This document shows positions 16,717-27,700 of a stretch of DNA of 64,000 bases, piece by piece. Made by a program: the position numbers and the translations under genes. The stretch covers positions 186,001 to 250,000 of the forward strand of contig CANNBP010000005.1 in assembly GCA_947502885.1 (NCBI GenBank). The letters run 5' to 3'. The notes beneath the pieces are model-generated. The model was given only the letters and a program-made list of their open reading frames with translations, was not told the DNA's origin and searched no databases. This DNA is from an uncultured Aquimarina sp. (lineage in GTDB: Bacteria > Bacteroidota > Bacteroidia > Flavobacteriales > Flavobacteriaceae). The stretch's first letter is position 1. Each line of letters begins with the position of its first letter.

Positions 16717-17253
16717 TCATTTAATTTCGACATCAAAACTTACTTCGATGTCAGTTTCTCCTCCAAATGCATCTCTAGTAGTTCCAGTTTTGGTAGTAGG
16801 TTCATGAATTAAATAAACTGTAATTTTACCAGTTGCGGCATCACCGATTGTCCAGTCTGTTTTGATGTTTATCCCTACCTTATCCGAATCAATTGTATCA
16901 CCTGATGCACTAGCAAATGATACTCCTGATGCTGTAGTTGTATAAAACACAAAATGTTCGTCTTTTTCTTCTACAACTTCTAATGTTATATCTTCTGCAT
17001 CACTAGGATCTGACTCATCCAAAAATTGTACAGAAGCTTGATACGCTGCATTGGCTTTTAAGGTTATTTTATCTGCTGTTTCATCTTTCCAGATATATGT
17101 TTGAGTGTTATTTGTTCCTGTCTCTGTTACGGTTAGTTTTACCGTAGTTATTGTTTCTTCTTCATTAACTGGTGCTGGTGCATCATCATCATTTTTACAT
17201 GAGGTTAAAATTACTCCAACTAATAAGACTAAAAATAAATGAATACGTTTCAT
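16717..17253 (-). CDS. lipoprotein downstream of a TonB-dependent receptor (178 aa)
   Basis: The signal peptide ends in LTSC (lipid-anchored Cys near residue 19), followed by an acidic linker KNDDDAPAPVNEEE. The mature domain is beta-rich with many Thr and Asp. It starts 4 nt after the receptor's stop, so they form one operon. Similar small lipoproteins often accompany Bacteroidota TonB receptors for metals, but I cannot name a ligand. Function is inferred only from context. Confidence 0.75.
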   Translation of the reverse strand: MKRIHLFLVLLVGVILTSCKNDDDAPAPVNEEETITTVKLTVTETGTNNTQTYIWKDETADKITLKANAAYQASVQFLDESDPSDAEDITLEVVEEKDEHFVFYTTTASGVSFASASGDTIDSDKVGINIKTDWTIGDAATGKITVYLIHEPTTKTGTTRDAFGGETDIEVSFDVEIK

Positions 17254-17257
17254 TGTT

Positions 17258-19663
17258 TTAAAAATTAAAAATTAAATTAAGTGTTAGGTTTCTCCCAGCA
17301 TTATCTGCATAAAATCGTTGTCGATTTAAATAATCTCTGTAAGAAGTATTAAAAATATTTGTAATGTTTGCTCCTAGTTTAAAATCTTTTGGACTCCAGA
17401 TACTAAAGTGATAAGATCCAGAAAGGCCAAAAATACTATATCCATCAGGCGGGGTAGAGATATCTACAAGTTTAGGCACAATCTCTCCGCTCTCAATAAC
17501 ATCGTGGAAAAAGTTATTGTTGGGATACCTATCTTGTTTGAAAGCTGTTGTGTTTGTTAAAGAAACACTCCAATGCTCTTTTTCATAATGCAATGCAGAT
17601 CTAAAATTAGGGGCTGGCATAGCAATCAAAGGTTCATTTTCTTTAGTATTCTGACCATAGATATACGAAAAGCCTGTATGAAATTGTAAATCTTTTGTAA
17701 TATCAATATTATAGTCAATATCTACTCCATATAATAAAGCATCGGTTTGTTTATATTCCCACACAGGAAATGCTCCTCGTGTTAGTAATTCTAACCCTGT
17801 AGGTTCTAATAAAATAAAATCTTTAATACTACTTAAATGCGGAGAAACTGTTATGTTACCACTATTAAATACATTAGCATGTATGCTACTCAAAGATAAT
17901 TTTAACGCTTTTTCCTGATCAAAACGCAAATCTCCTAATTCAATAATAGCGGCGCTATGATGCAATCCATCACTAAACAGCTCAACAGGATTAGGTGCGC
18001 GATTCGCATATGATACATTCAACAATACTGTATTAGACTCGCCATAGCTAAAGTTTAATCCAGCCGACGCCGAAACGCTATGATAATCAAATTTTGGATC
18101 GGTCAACCATTGATCTCCTTCTTCTGCTATGATAATATTCGAAAAATCTGTATCATAGCCTTTTTCATTCCACCTAGTTTTTTCATAATACTTTTGAGCA
18201 TCGATAGTCACAAAATCATATCTCACTCCTGCATCAATCTTTAGCCTATCGTTAAGATTAAATTCTGTGACAGCATAAGTACCCAAACTCATTTCTTCAT
18301 AATCGGGTATTAAACGTCTTACACCTGTTTCTGGGTTTGGTGTATTTATTTGGTAAGTATATTGAACACCAATATTTTTTGTAAATTCATCATTAGCATC
18401 AAATAAAAAAGAACCCTCTACTGCATGCGTTATTAAATCTAAATCCACACTTGCTTTATTACGATCATCACCTCTTCTTATATCAAATTCTTTTCTATTA
18501 TTATATTGAAACGAGTATTGTACTTCTAATTTCCCCAAACTTTTAAAACGGCTATAGGCTTTTATTTTTGCCAAATGATGCTGTGTTTCTTGTTTTGGCG
18601 CATTGATATCATAAGTAAAATCATTAATCACCAATGGCACAGGACTATTTATAGCCCTTATTAAATCACTAACATTACCTATGTGTGATGCTCTAAGTAT
18701 ACCTTGAGTTGCATTATAAAAACTATAATACCCCTCAAACCCTTGTTTAAAATCTGAATACCCAAAAACTGTAGAGAAACTTTGTTCTCTATGTCCGCTA
18801 TTGCTTAACACATAGTCTGGTGCTTCACTATCCCCATAATGTTTTGCAGTTCCCTGAAATTTGGCGGCCCATCCATTTTTTAGTCCTAGATTAACCGTAG
18901 TATTTGCACTTCCTCCACGACCATTCGTACTTGCTGTTACCTGGCTTTTTCCAAAAATAGTATCTTGTAAAGTTGTTAGTTTATTCTCTGCTATAATTAC
19001 ACCTCCTATAGCATTACCTCCATATTGCAGCGCTCCGGCTCCTTTGATTACTTTTATATTATTAAAAGCATTAATATCTAAATTAGGAGCATGTTCTTCT
19101 CCCCACTCTTGGTCTTCTTGTCTTACTCCATTATTCATCATTATAATTCTACTACTATGCAATCCCTGTATTACAGGTTTTACAATTGTGTTCCCAGAGT
19201 TTAAACTAGTAACGCCCGATATCTCTGTTAACGCATCCCCAAGAGATAAACCCCCATATTCTTCTAATTGTTTTTTATTTAACCTACCTTCATTTTGACT
19301 GTTGGTAGCTTTTTTTTCTGATTGAGATAGAACATCAACCTGATCTAAATCAGTATAATGATGTTCTAAGTAAAAGTTTTTTACAGAGACATCATTCATG
19401 TTTATAGTAATCACTTGAGAATCACAATCTTCATGAGAAACCGTAAACGCATATGATGTAGCACACAAACCATTAATTATGTACTTTCCTTCTTTGTCTG
19501 TGTAAACGGTAATATTATTAACTATTATTTTCGCGCCTTCTAGAGGTACTCCATCATGAAAATCAATTACTTTACCTGCAAGTGTTTTATCACATTGCCT
19601 TGCTTGTGCTGATTTTGCCTGAATACCTGAAAGAAATACAGCGAACCATATATATCTTATCAT
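17258..19663 (-). CDS. TonB-dependent outer-membrane receptor
   Basis: An 801-aa protein with the start at the ATG at 19663, which begins the signal peptide (MIRYIWFAVFLSGIQAKSAQA). Next comes a carboxypeptidase-regulatory-like beta sandwich (LAGKVIDFHDGVPLEGAKI...YIINGL), then a plug domain with SLGDALTEISGVTSL, QDQEWGEEHAP-type and GAGALQYGGNAIGGVI motifs, then a 22-strand-type barrel ending in NLTLNLIFNF. The C-terminal Phe is typical for BAM recognition. It takes up a ligand through TonB energy. The WGEEHAP/APNLD plug variant resembles zinc and other metal receptors in Bacteroidota, and the CxxC protein upstream supports a metal, but the substrate is inferred. Confidence 0.88.
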   Translation of the reverse strand: MIRYIWFAVFLSGIQAKSAQARQCDKTLAGKVIDFHDGVPLEGAKIIVNNITVYTDKEGKYIINGLCATSYAFTVSHEDCDSQVITINMNDVSVKNFYLEHHYTDLDQVDVLSQSEKKATNSQNEGRLNKKQLEEYGGLSLGDALTEISGVTSLNSGNTIVKPVIQGLHSSRIIMMNNGVRQEDQEWGEEHAPNLDINAFNNIKVIKGAGALQYGGNAIGGVIIAENKLTTLQDTIFGKSQVTASTNGRGGSANTTVNLGLKNGWAAKFQGTAKHYGDSEAPDYVLSNSGHREQSFSTVFGYSDFKQGFEGYYSFYNATQGILRASHIGNVSDLIRAINSPVPLVINDFTYDINAPKQETQHHLAKIKAYSRFKSLGKLEVQYSFQYNNRKEFDIRRGDDRNKASVDLDLITHAVEGSFLFDANDEFTKNIGVQYTYQINTPNPETGVRRLIPDYEEMSLGTYAVTEFNLNDRLKIDAGVRYDFVTIDAQKYYEKTRWNEKGYDTDFSNIIIAEEGDQWLTDPKFDYHSVSASAGLNFSYGESNTVLLNVSYANRAPNPVELFSDGLHHSAAIIELGDLRFDQEKALKLSLSSIHANVFNSGNITVSPHLSSIKDFILLEPTGLELLTRGAFPVWEYKQTDALLYGVDIDYNIDITKDLQFHTGFSYIYGQNTKENEPLIAMPAPNFRSALHYEKEHWSVSLTNTTAFKQDRYPNNNFFHDVIESGEIVPKLVDISTPPDGYSIFGLSGSYHFSIWSPKDFKLGANITNIFNTSYRDYLNRQRFYADNAGRNLTLNLIFNF

Positions 19664-19729
19664 TGGTAAAAAATAAAAAATGAGTTGATTGCCCCCAAAA
19701 GGCAACCATAAAAAAGTAAAAAAGGTATG

Positions 19730-20023
19730 TTAAGCTACAGGAGGAGCTTTATTTAAGAAAGAATATGCTATCGATACTTTAAAATATCTATCTACATAAG
19801 TAGTTCGTACGACATCTGCTGGAATTTGCACAACATCATAACTACCAATTATCTCTGATGGTGTAAAATCATCATTATTATGTTCTGAAGTAAAATCACA
19901 AATACTACATTCGGTATCATTCGCATCGGCATCATCATGACCTAAAATATGTAGGTCTGCTACCAAAACAATACCAAAAAGCATCAATAATGCAGAAGCA
20001 AGTATTTGTCTATTTAATTTCAT
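19730..20023 (-). CDS. small exported CxxC protein (97 aa)
   Basis: The N-terminus is hydrophobic (ILASALLMLFGIVLVADLHIL), a signal peptide or single anchor. It is followed by HDDADANDTECSICDF with a CxxC pair close to His and Asp residues, and the protein ends NKAPPVA. This layout recalls small periplasmic metal-handling proteins placed before TonB receptors. It is the first gene of the three-gene operon, about 66 nt before the receptor start. A metal role is inference. Confidence 0.65.
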   Translation of the reverse strand: MKLNRQILASALLMLFGIVLVADLHILGHDDADANDTECSICDFTSEHNNDDFTPSEIIGSYDVVQIPADVVRTTYVDRYFKVSIAYSFLNKAPPVA

Positions 20024-20173
20024 TACAACAAATAAACGAAAAAAGTTGGTTGATTAGTATATTTTTGAACTAATAAATTGTTAATCCTTTACAAAATCAG
20101 TGTTTTTATCGCAATAATCGTGTGTTTTTTGACTTTTTTTCATCATAATCGACCAAAAAATAGATCAACTTAG

Positions 20174-22909
20174 TCACACTTCTTTCTGAATAAATGGAAG
20201 GTCAAGATTAAAAATCTCAAGGATTAGTTTTTTTAATTGAATACAGTACTCATCAAATACGACATTTGTAATCTCATTATTTGCCTTACCCCTTACACTT
20301 GCTTTGGTCCCAAATTTTAGAAATCCTTCTTGTAGGTTTTTAAATGAAATAATTCCTGCCGAAAAAGAATCAGAAATAGGTTTTTGCATATGTTGCATAT
20401 AGGCGTATGCCAAAACTTGGATCACCTTACTATATTTATAATCCTGTGTAATTACATCCCAATCCATAATAACAAGATCATTTTTGGTTACTCTACCAGT
20501 TTTATAATCTATTATTCGTAATTCACCATCTAACTCATCTATTCTATCAACTTTTCCTTTGATATATACTGGAGCGTCTAATTCTGGAATATCCAGTTTT
20601 GTTTTTAAATTGCTTTCTATGGCTATTATTTTTAATTGAGCTCCTTTATTAAGTAGTTTTTCTTCAGCCTTTAAAAACTTATGAATATATTGTTTTGCAA
20701 CCTCGTAAATCAAAAGGTTTTTTCCATTAGTGATATTCAACTTTGCATACTCTTGTTTAAATTGATTTTTAAGCTGAAAATCAATTTTGTTCTGCATTAC
20801 GGCTAGATCGTTTATAGTAAGAAACTTTCCTTCCAGAGGTTTGTAGAACTCTTCTAAAGTATTATGAATCACAGTACCTAATGTATTAGCCGCAATCGTT
20901 TCTTCTACTCCTTCTACCTCTTTTACACCCAATACATATCTATAATAGAAGTCCATAGGGTTTCGTACATACGAAGTTAATGCCGAAGGAGATAATCCAT
21001 ACCTCACTAGTTCTTTTAATTTTGATATAATTTCTTGGTTCTTTTCTACCTGCAGTTCACAACTTTCAATTTTAGGTACATTTGCAGATAAGATATACGA
21101 ATTAATCTTATGTTTCGGTCTTTTATCTATGTCCAATTGAAGAAGAAATCTACTTTTTTCTCCTCCTCCTACACCTTCATTTTCGGTATTATAAACCAGA
21201 TATACTTTTTTTGCTCTTTGTATTAACCTATAAAAGTGATACGTATATATTGCGTCTTTCTCTTTATAGGTAGGAAGATGGTATGCTCTTTTTAAATCAT
21301 ATGGTATAAACGAATTCATGCTTTTACCTGCAGGCAACACCCCTTCGTTTACAGAGGTTATAATTACAGTTTCAAAATCAAGACAACGAGATTCTAACAT
21401 TCCCATAAGTTGTAGTCCACTAAAAGGTTCTCCAGAAAAATCCAAATTTTCTTTCATCAACACATCTTTATACAAAGTATGCAAAGCACCTAATGTATTT
21501 AGGTATTTGTAATCTTCTTGCAATGCCAAAACTTTATTAAAAACTACATAAAAATGATACACATGTTCAAGTTCTAAAGCATCTCTCTCCAAATCCAGTT
21601 TACTTTTGAGAGCAATTACAATTTTTTGGCATTGTTGCAATGCAGTAGTGACATTTTTCCAAGAACCAAACAACAGTACAATGATTTCCTTTTCTTTATC
21701 AGTAACCAAATCCAATAATTTATCCAAGGACACGTAAACCATATTTTCTTTAGAAATAGTATTAGCAATATGCACTGCAGTACTTCCTAAAAGTCTATAG
21801 GTAGATCTATTATTTAAGATTTCCAGAACCGTCTTGTAATACAACTTGCTAGGGTCTGAATTTTTATGAAGATGAAAAAGTAATTCGAAGAAAGAAGCGA
21901 GGGGCACATCTTTAAGAGGTAGTCCCATGGTAATATTCAATGATTCTACAGTTGCCGGAAGCACGTTAAGCACCGGTTGCAACATACCCTCATCAGCAAG
22001 TACCAATGCAGTCTTTTCCATATGAGCAGTAGGCATTGAAGAAAGCAATTGCCCAACCGCTTTTGCTTGTCCAACATTCTTAGCTACTCCTATTAAAGAA
22101 ATATCTTTTTCTGACGAAAAGTTACTCTGTATCCAATCAAAACTATTTTCTTTATAATACCCCCATTGATCTTTATAGTTTCTTAAAAACAATGCTGCTT
22201 CATGATACTTATTTTCAAAAAAAAACGTATCTGCGTCCCAATAAACCCTAGCAATACCAGCTTCTAAAAGTGATTGAAATATAATTTGCTCTGCATTGTT
22301 AAGCGCATTAAACCCGACTAAAATGTGTTTTCTTTTTTCGGCTTTAATATAAGCATGTACGTCTTCTGCAGCCTTTCGATACAATAGTCCTTGATACCCT
22401 ACTTTTTTAGAAAGAAGTTTGTCTCTAAAATTATTATAGTAGGTTAGCAAACTATCCCAAAACTTAATATAGTTTTTTACTAATTCAGTTTTTTCTTTTT
22501 GTAAATACCAATGATTTAAATCTTGTATACTCGACAAGTACGTAAAAAAGCTCTTGTGATCTATACAATACCTATCGATTTCATTAAAATCATAAACTAG
22601 AGTTTGAGCCCAGTTACTAAATGTTTCGAAATCTTCTTTTTCTAAATCAGTATGAGTATTAAGATAGGTTTCATAAAATTCAAACAGTGTTTGAACATTA
22701 TCAATTTGTTGTAGCCCTGATAATGTTGATATAAATTCTTCTACACTAACAATAAGTGGCGCAAAGAGTGTTTGATTATCATATATTTCTAAAAGCTCTT
22801 TTTTAAGAAAAAGACCAGCTCGTTTACTGGGCACAAGAAAAACTAAGTCACTTAAACTTTCTTCATTAGCATGTAGTTCTTGTACTACTTCTTTTAAAAA
22901 ACTTCTCAA
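20174..22909 (-). CDS. AddB-like helicase-nuclease subunit (PD-(D/E)XK)
   Basis: A 911-aa protein. The N-terminus LVFLVPSKRAGLFLKKEL is the degenerate Walker region of AddB-type proteins. The C-terminus is a RecB-family nuclease: LSPSALTSYVRNPMDFYYRYVLGV, then TLGTVIHNTLEEFY, then KGKVDRIDEL...LRIIDYKTG with the D...DYK active site. With the AddA-like protein at 24773 it should process DNA double-strand ends for recombination. No ATG is available in frame near the N-terminus; the start is a TTG at 22909 with an in-frame stop ten codons upstream. ompA lies between the two subunits. Confidence 0.82.
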   Translation of the reverse strand: MRSFLKEVVQELHANEESLSDLVFLVPSKRAGLFLKKELLEIYDNQTLFAPLIVSVEEFISTLSGLQQIDNVQTLFEFYETYLNTHTDLEKEDFETFSNWAQTLVYDFNEIDRYCIDHKSFFTYLSSIQDLNHWYLQKEKTELVKNYIKFWDSLLTYYNNFRDKLLSKKVGYQGLLYRKAAEDVHAYIKAEKRKHILVGFNALNNAEQIIFQSLLEAGIARVYWDADTFFFENKYHEAALFLRNYKDQWGYYKENSFDWIQSNFSSEKDISLIGVAKNVGQAKAVGQLLSSMPTAHMEKTALVLADEGMLQPVLNVLPATVESLNITMGLPLKDVPLASFFELLFHLHKNSDPSKLYYKTVLEILNNRSTYRLLGSTAVHIANTISKENMVYVSLDKLLDLVTDKEKEIIVLLFGSWKNVTTALQQCQKIVIALKSKLDLERDALELEHVYHFYVVFNKVLALQEDYKYLNTLGALHTLYKDVLMKENLDFSGEPFSGLQLMGMLESRCLDFETVIITSVNEGVLPAGKSMNSFIPYDLKRAYHLPTYKEKDAIYTYHFYRLIQRAKKVYLVYNTENEGVGGGEKSRFLLQLDIDKRPKHKINSYILSANVPKIESCELQVEKNQEIISKLKELVRYGLSPSALTSYVRNPMDFYYRYVLGVKEVEGVEETIAANTLGTVIHNTLEEFYKPLEGKFLTINDLAVMQNKIDFQLKNQFKQEYAKLNITNGKNLLIYEVAKQYIHKFLKAEEKLLNKGAQLKIIAIESNLKTKLDIPELDAPVYIKGKVDRIDELDGELRIIDYKTGRVTKNDLVIMDWDVITQDYKYSKVIQVLAYAYMQHMQKPISDSFSAGIISFKNLQEGFLKFGTKASVRGKANNEITNVVFDEYCIQLKKLILEIFNLDLPFIQKEV

Positions 22910-23018
22910 GTATTTTAAATTTAAAATTATAAATAGCTACTCAATCTAAAAAACTAGATTTCATCCTTGTCAAACATAAGGAAAATAACTTTTAATTCTT
23001 AAGAGTATTTAAAAAACA

Positions 23019-23045
23019 AAAGCGCCTCGAAAATCGAGGCGCTTT
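23019..23045 (-). terminator. intrinsic terminator after ompA
   Basis: An 11-bp stem (AAAGCGCCTCG with CGAGGCGCTTT) around a 5-nt loop, flanked by A- and T-rich ends so it can work in both directions. It lies about 25 nt after the OmpA stop codon. Confidence 0.85.
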
Positions 23046-23068
23046 ATTAAATATTGTTGGAAATATTC

Positions 23069-24487
23069 TTATTTTACTAAGTTAATTTCTACACGTCTGT
23101 TTTGTGCTCTACCAGCTCTAGTTTTATTAGTAGCGATAGGTCTTGACTCACCATATCCAACAGCAGACAATCTAAACTGATCGATACCGTTAGTAGTTAA
23201 GAAGTTCTTAACAGCATTAGCTCTTGAATCAGACAACTTCTGGTTGTTTTCTTCTCTACCTTGACCATCAGTATGTCCTTCTATAGTAAACTTAGCAGTA
23301 GGATATTCCTGAAGAATCTTGATAATATCATTCAATACTTTAGTAGACTGTTCTTTTATTGTTGACTTACCTGAGTCAAATAATACTTGAGCAGCATACT
23401 CATTTAATGTTTTCTGGATTTCTTCAGTTACTTCTGGGCAACCATTGTTAGCAACAGTTCCAGCAACATCAGGACAGTTATCATCTTTATCTAATACACC
23501 GTCACCATCTTTATCTTGGTAAGGACATCCATTATTAGCAGCTGGACCAGCTTCGTTAGGACAACCATCTTTACCGTCAGCGATTCCATCACCGTCAGCA
23601 TCAGGACATCCATTAAGTTCTTTTAAACCAGCTTCAGTAGGACACTCATCTTTAGGATCAGAAACTCCATCACCGTCAGTATCAGGACATCCATTAAACT
23701 CTGCAGTACCTGCAACATCTGGACAATCATCTTTAGCGTCTGTGATTCCGTCACCATCAGTATCAGGACATCCGTTAAATTCTTTTAAACCTGGCACATC
23801 TATACACTCATCATCTTTGTCATAAACACCGTCACCATCTGTATCTTTTCCACCAAAGGCAAAAGTAAGTCCAAGAGAATGCTGGAAATGAGTTGGAGGA
23901 TAGTTAAATCCTCTACCTGAAGCAGCAGTCGTAGTATAGTCTTCAAACACGTGCTTATAAGCAGTTTGAATGTTAAATGCAAGGTTTTCTGTTAACCAAA
24001 AGTTTACTCCAAGAGCACCATTAAAGGTACCAGCTCCTTTTTCGTCAACCCAAGTGTAACCTCCACCTACTCCTAGGTAAGGGTCAAACCATTTTGTATT
24101 CAAGACAGGCTTAAGGCTATAGCTTACAATACCATCAAGTGCATAGTAAGATGCGTCATCACCAGTTACAGACTCACCAGTAAATGGGTTTTCACCAATA
24201 ACTTCTAGTCTATTAACCGTTCCTGCAGCTGTAAAAGAAAAGCCTTCTCCTATATATCTACCAACAGATAATTTGGAAACAGACGGAAGAATGTTCCAGT
24301 GGTCATTAGCATTAAAATATTCGTCGAAAATTTCTCCTTGTATGATTAGGTCCCCTCCAGTAGGAAAAACGTCAACGGCATTAATACCTATAGAAACTGC
24401 CCAAGGATTGTTTTCATCTTGTGCATTCGCCGTACCAAGTCCAAGTACTAGTAACGAAGCCACTAAAAATCTGCTAAGATGTTTCAT
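23069..24487 (-). CDS. OmpA-family outer-membrane protein with thrombospondin type 3 repeats
   Basis: A 472-aa protein with the start at the ATG at 24487 (MKHLSRFL; the frame opens two codons earlier at a TTG). The signal peptide ends TANAQ. Residues about 22-240 form an eight-strand-type beta barrel. Five calcium-binding TSP type 3 units follow ([16 protein letters not shown] ... [11 protein letters not shown]). The C-terminal OmpA domain (about 350-472) carries [33 protein letters not shown] and RVEINLVK, which bind peptidoglycan. It is a major envelope-stability protein, transcribed alone between the two recombination nuclease genes. Confidence 0.93.
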   Translation of the reverse strand: MKHLSRFLVASLLVLGLGTANAQDENNPWAVSIGINAVDVFPTGGDLIIQGEIFDEYFNANDHWNILPSVSKLSVGRYIGEGFSFTAAGTVNRLEVIGENPFTGESVTGDDASYYALDGIVSYSLKPVLNTKWFDPYLGVGGGYTWVDEKGAGTFNGALGVNFWLTENLAFNIQTAYKHVFEDYTTTAASGRGFNYPPTHFQHSLGLTFAFGGKDTDGDGVYDKDDECIDVPGLKEFNGCPDTDGDGITDAKDDCPDVAGTAEFNGCPDTDGDGVSDPKDECPTEAGLKELNGCPDADGDGIADGKDGCPNEAGPAANNGCPYQDKDGDGVLDKDDNCPDVAGTVANNGCPEVTEEIQKTLNEYAAQVLFDSGKSTIKEQSTKVLNDIIKILQEYPTAKFTIEGHTDGQGREENNQKLSDSRANAVKNFLTTNGIDQFRLSAVGYGESRPIATNKTRAGRAQNRRVEINLVK

Positions 24488-24772
24488 ATTCAATAATTTA
24501 ATTTTTAAGTGTTAATTAGAGCAAATGTAATATGTTAATAATAACTGTCAAAGATAAATCTAATAAATTTTTCTTAACAGGCCAGCAAATATCATGTCTT
24601 TGGAGGGTTATCCGGTTTTCAACCATTTTTTTTATACCCAAAAAAACATGACAATTTCGATCTTATTAAATTAAAATATTAGCATTTATCTTGATAAATA
24701 TGATACAATTATAAGATAAAAATCCCTTTTAACCTTAAAATTCTCTTAGTAATTACAAAATTATCATCTTAT

Positions 24773-27700
24773 TTATACACATTTTATTACGATGTTTTCA
24801 TTAAAATAAACCAAAATCCTATCCCTTACTATATACCCTGCAGTCTCAAGAACTGAGGTATACTCCTGCAATTGCTGCATATGAGAACTACCATAACTCC
24901 CTGTTTTATAATCGATAAGAGTTGCTATATTATCACTATCAATAACTATTCTATCAGGCCGAAACAATCTACCATTGGAAATAATCTCACGCTCGTTATA
25001 TATGATATTCTCTGGCAAAAAATACCGAAAAAGTTCTGGATGATCTACCGCATTCATTATTTCGCTATATAGAGATTCTTGCTCTAAACCAGTAATTTTA
25101 CCAGTTAGAAGCGCTTCTTCCAAAACAAATTTAACATCATCACGAGTATATATTGAAGACATAATATCATGAATTAAATTCCCTTTTTCAATAGCATTTT
25201 GCTGAACAGTATCCCATAAACGACCAGAATTGGTTACAATATTTACTTTATAATTATTTTTAGCTTCATTTACCCCAGAAAGAACAATCGTTTCTAAACC
25301 CTCACTTACCTCGTTAGACACCTCTTTTGGCATTACTGGGTTTCCAAAAGAATACTGATCACCCGTATCCCAAATACCTAGGTTTTTTAAATAAGATATC
25401 AACTTACCCGAAAATGTACTAGGGTTACTTTCTCCTTTGGAGTTTAATTTCAAATTAGAAATTATATATAATTGTTCTCTAGCCCTAGTTAAAACAACAT
25501 ACAACAAATTAAAAGTATCTAATTCTAATTGAGATTGCCTCTTTATAACAGTTTCTTCGGCATCTTTGCCATACTCAATTATATTTTTATTGTAGTTAAT
25601 AAATACTTCTTCAAAACCATTATACAAACTTTTATCAACCTTTAACCATGCCTTAGGCTCTATTTCTTCATAAATATCAATATTTGCGTAAGGATAAATC
25701 ACACAAGGAAACTCTAATCCTTTAGCTTTATGAATCGTCATAATCTGCACAGCATTTTCAGTTTGCGGAGCTACGATACTCAATGTATCTTTCTTTAAGT
25801 TCCAATATTCTAAAAATCCCTGAATCCCTTCGGTCTGTTTTTGGGAAAACGAATAAACAACATCTAAAAAAAATTGTATATAAGCAGAGGTTTGACTTGT
25901 AAACAAAAAACTATTTATACAATAGTCTAAAGCACTATAAAGGGGCTTTGTTGCTAATTGCATAAAACTGAAAGTAACTCCAAAAGCTTTTAGTTCTTCA
26001 CAAAAATCTTGCATAGAAAGGCTTATCATTTTATTCAAAAAAGAATGTTTTTCTTGAACAGTATATTTTTCTGCCAAAAAATGAATCACATTTATTTTTG
26101 ATTGTAACTGACTTGGCTCTGCATACCAACCAATAAGATCTATAATAAAAGTAACTTCTGGATCTTTGCTAATCAATAAGGTTTCTGAAGAAATTATTGC
26201 CACCCCCTTGTGAGTAAGAAAATTAGCAATTACCGCTCCTTCTTTTTGCCTTCTTACAATAATACATATTTCGCTAAAAGTATATCCTTTGTCAATCAAC
26301 TCAAGTATAGTCTCATATACCTTCTCTGGATACATTTCATTTTCTTGAGCTACATTTTTAGCTTCAATAAAAGAGACATCAACATATCCTCCTTTTTTTG
26401 AATTAGTTTCCTGTTTATTACCTGTTACGTATAAATCACGATGTTTTTCGTCACTAAAATCATTCGCCAAAAACGTAAACAAACTATTGTTAAATTTGAT
26501 TACTTCTTCATGGCTACGATAATTCTTTGGTAAATTAAGAACTTGTTTTTCTTGTACAGAAAAAGGGTTTTCATTTGTCGACAATGCGATAAATTGTTCT
26601 GCTTTACCACCTCTCCATCTATAAATAGACTGCTTTGCATCACCTACTATAGTAAGCTTCCCTCTTTTTCCTGTTAATGTCTCTGTTGAAATTGCATTAT
26701 CTACTAAAGGAATTAAATTGGTCCATTGTAGCTCTGAAGTATCCTGAAACTCGTCAATAAAATAGTCTCTATAGCGTTCACCTAAACGCTCATATATAAA
26801 TGGTGCAGGTTGTCCTTTTATCGCAGAACTTATAATCGTATTAAACTCTGATATCAAAAGAACCTTTCTTTCTTTTTTAATTTCAATTAACTCTTTATTA
26901 ATTGTGTTGAGAACTGACAAAGGAGTTAAATTTTTAATAATGCTTTGGAAAAAAGTCACTTGTACCAAAGTTTCTTTTGTTTTCAAAAAAGCATATTCTA
27001 TTTCTGATCTTATACTATCAATTGATGCTTTTTTATAATCATCTAGCTTAACACCATAAAACGAAGCTGCCTTAATATCTTGTTTCCAAGCGGCTTTAAA
27101 ATCAACTTTCAAATCACCACTAGCAATCTTTACAAAATGATTCGGAATTGAACTACGTGTAAAATCCGAATACTCTATATCTTTTTCTTTAATTAACCTA
27201 AGCACATTCTCGGATCGAGAAATAATCTCTTCCTTAGCAGTTTTTATTTTTTGATATAGTTCTTTTTTAAGGTTTTCGAAATCACTTATATCCCTAGGCA
27301 AAAGCTTATCTATACGTTCACGATCATTTTCGCTAAACAGAAGCTTTGCTATCTTAGTGAGTTCTATTGTAATATCCCAACTTTTATCTTCTTCGATTTT
27401 GCTTATTGCAAAATCAATAATTAATCTTGTAAGCTCTTTATTTACTCCAATTTTTGCTATTACTGCATCAACAGCTTCTTCAATCAATGCGTCTGTATCC
27501 ATATCGATCTCAAAATTCATTGGTATTTCGAGATCATGTGCAAAAGTTCGTATTACTCTATGTGTAAACGTATCAATTGTAACAATATCAAAAGATGCAT
27601 AATTATGTATTACACTTTTTAAGATCCTATTAGCCTTTTTCTTTAACTCTTTCTCTGTTATGTTTGTCTCGGCTATTAACTCATTCAGCAAATCCTTATG

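Noticed and set aside
18861..19298. 145-aa plus-strand frame inside the TonB receptor
   Set aside because: It lies antisense to the well-conserved plug domain and has low-complexity hydrophobic composition.
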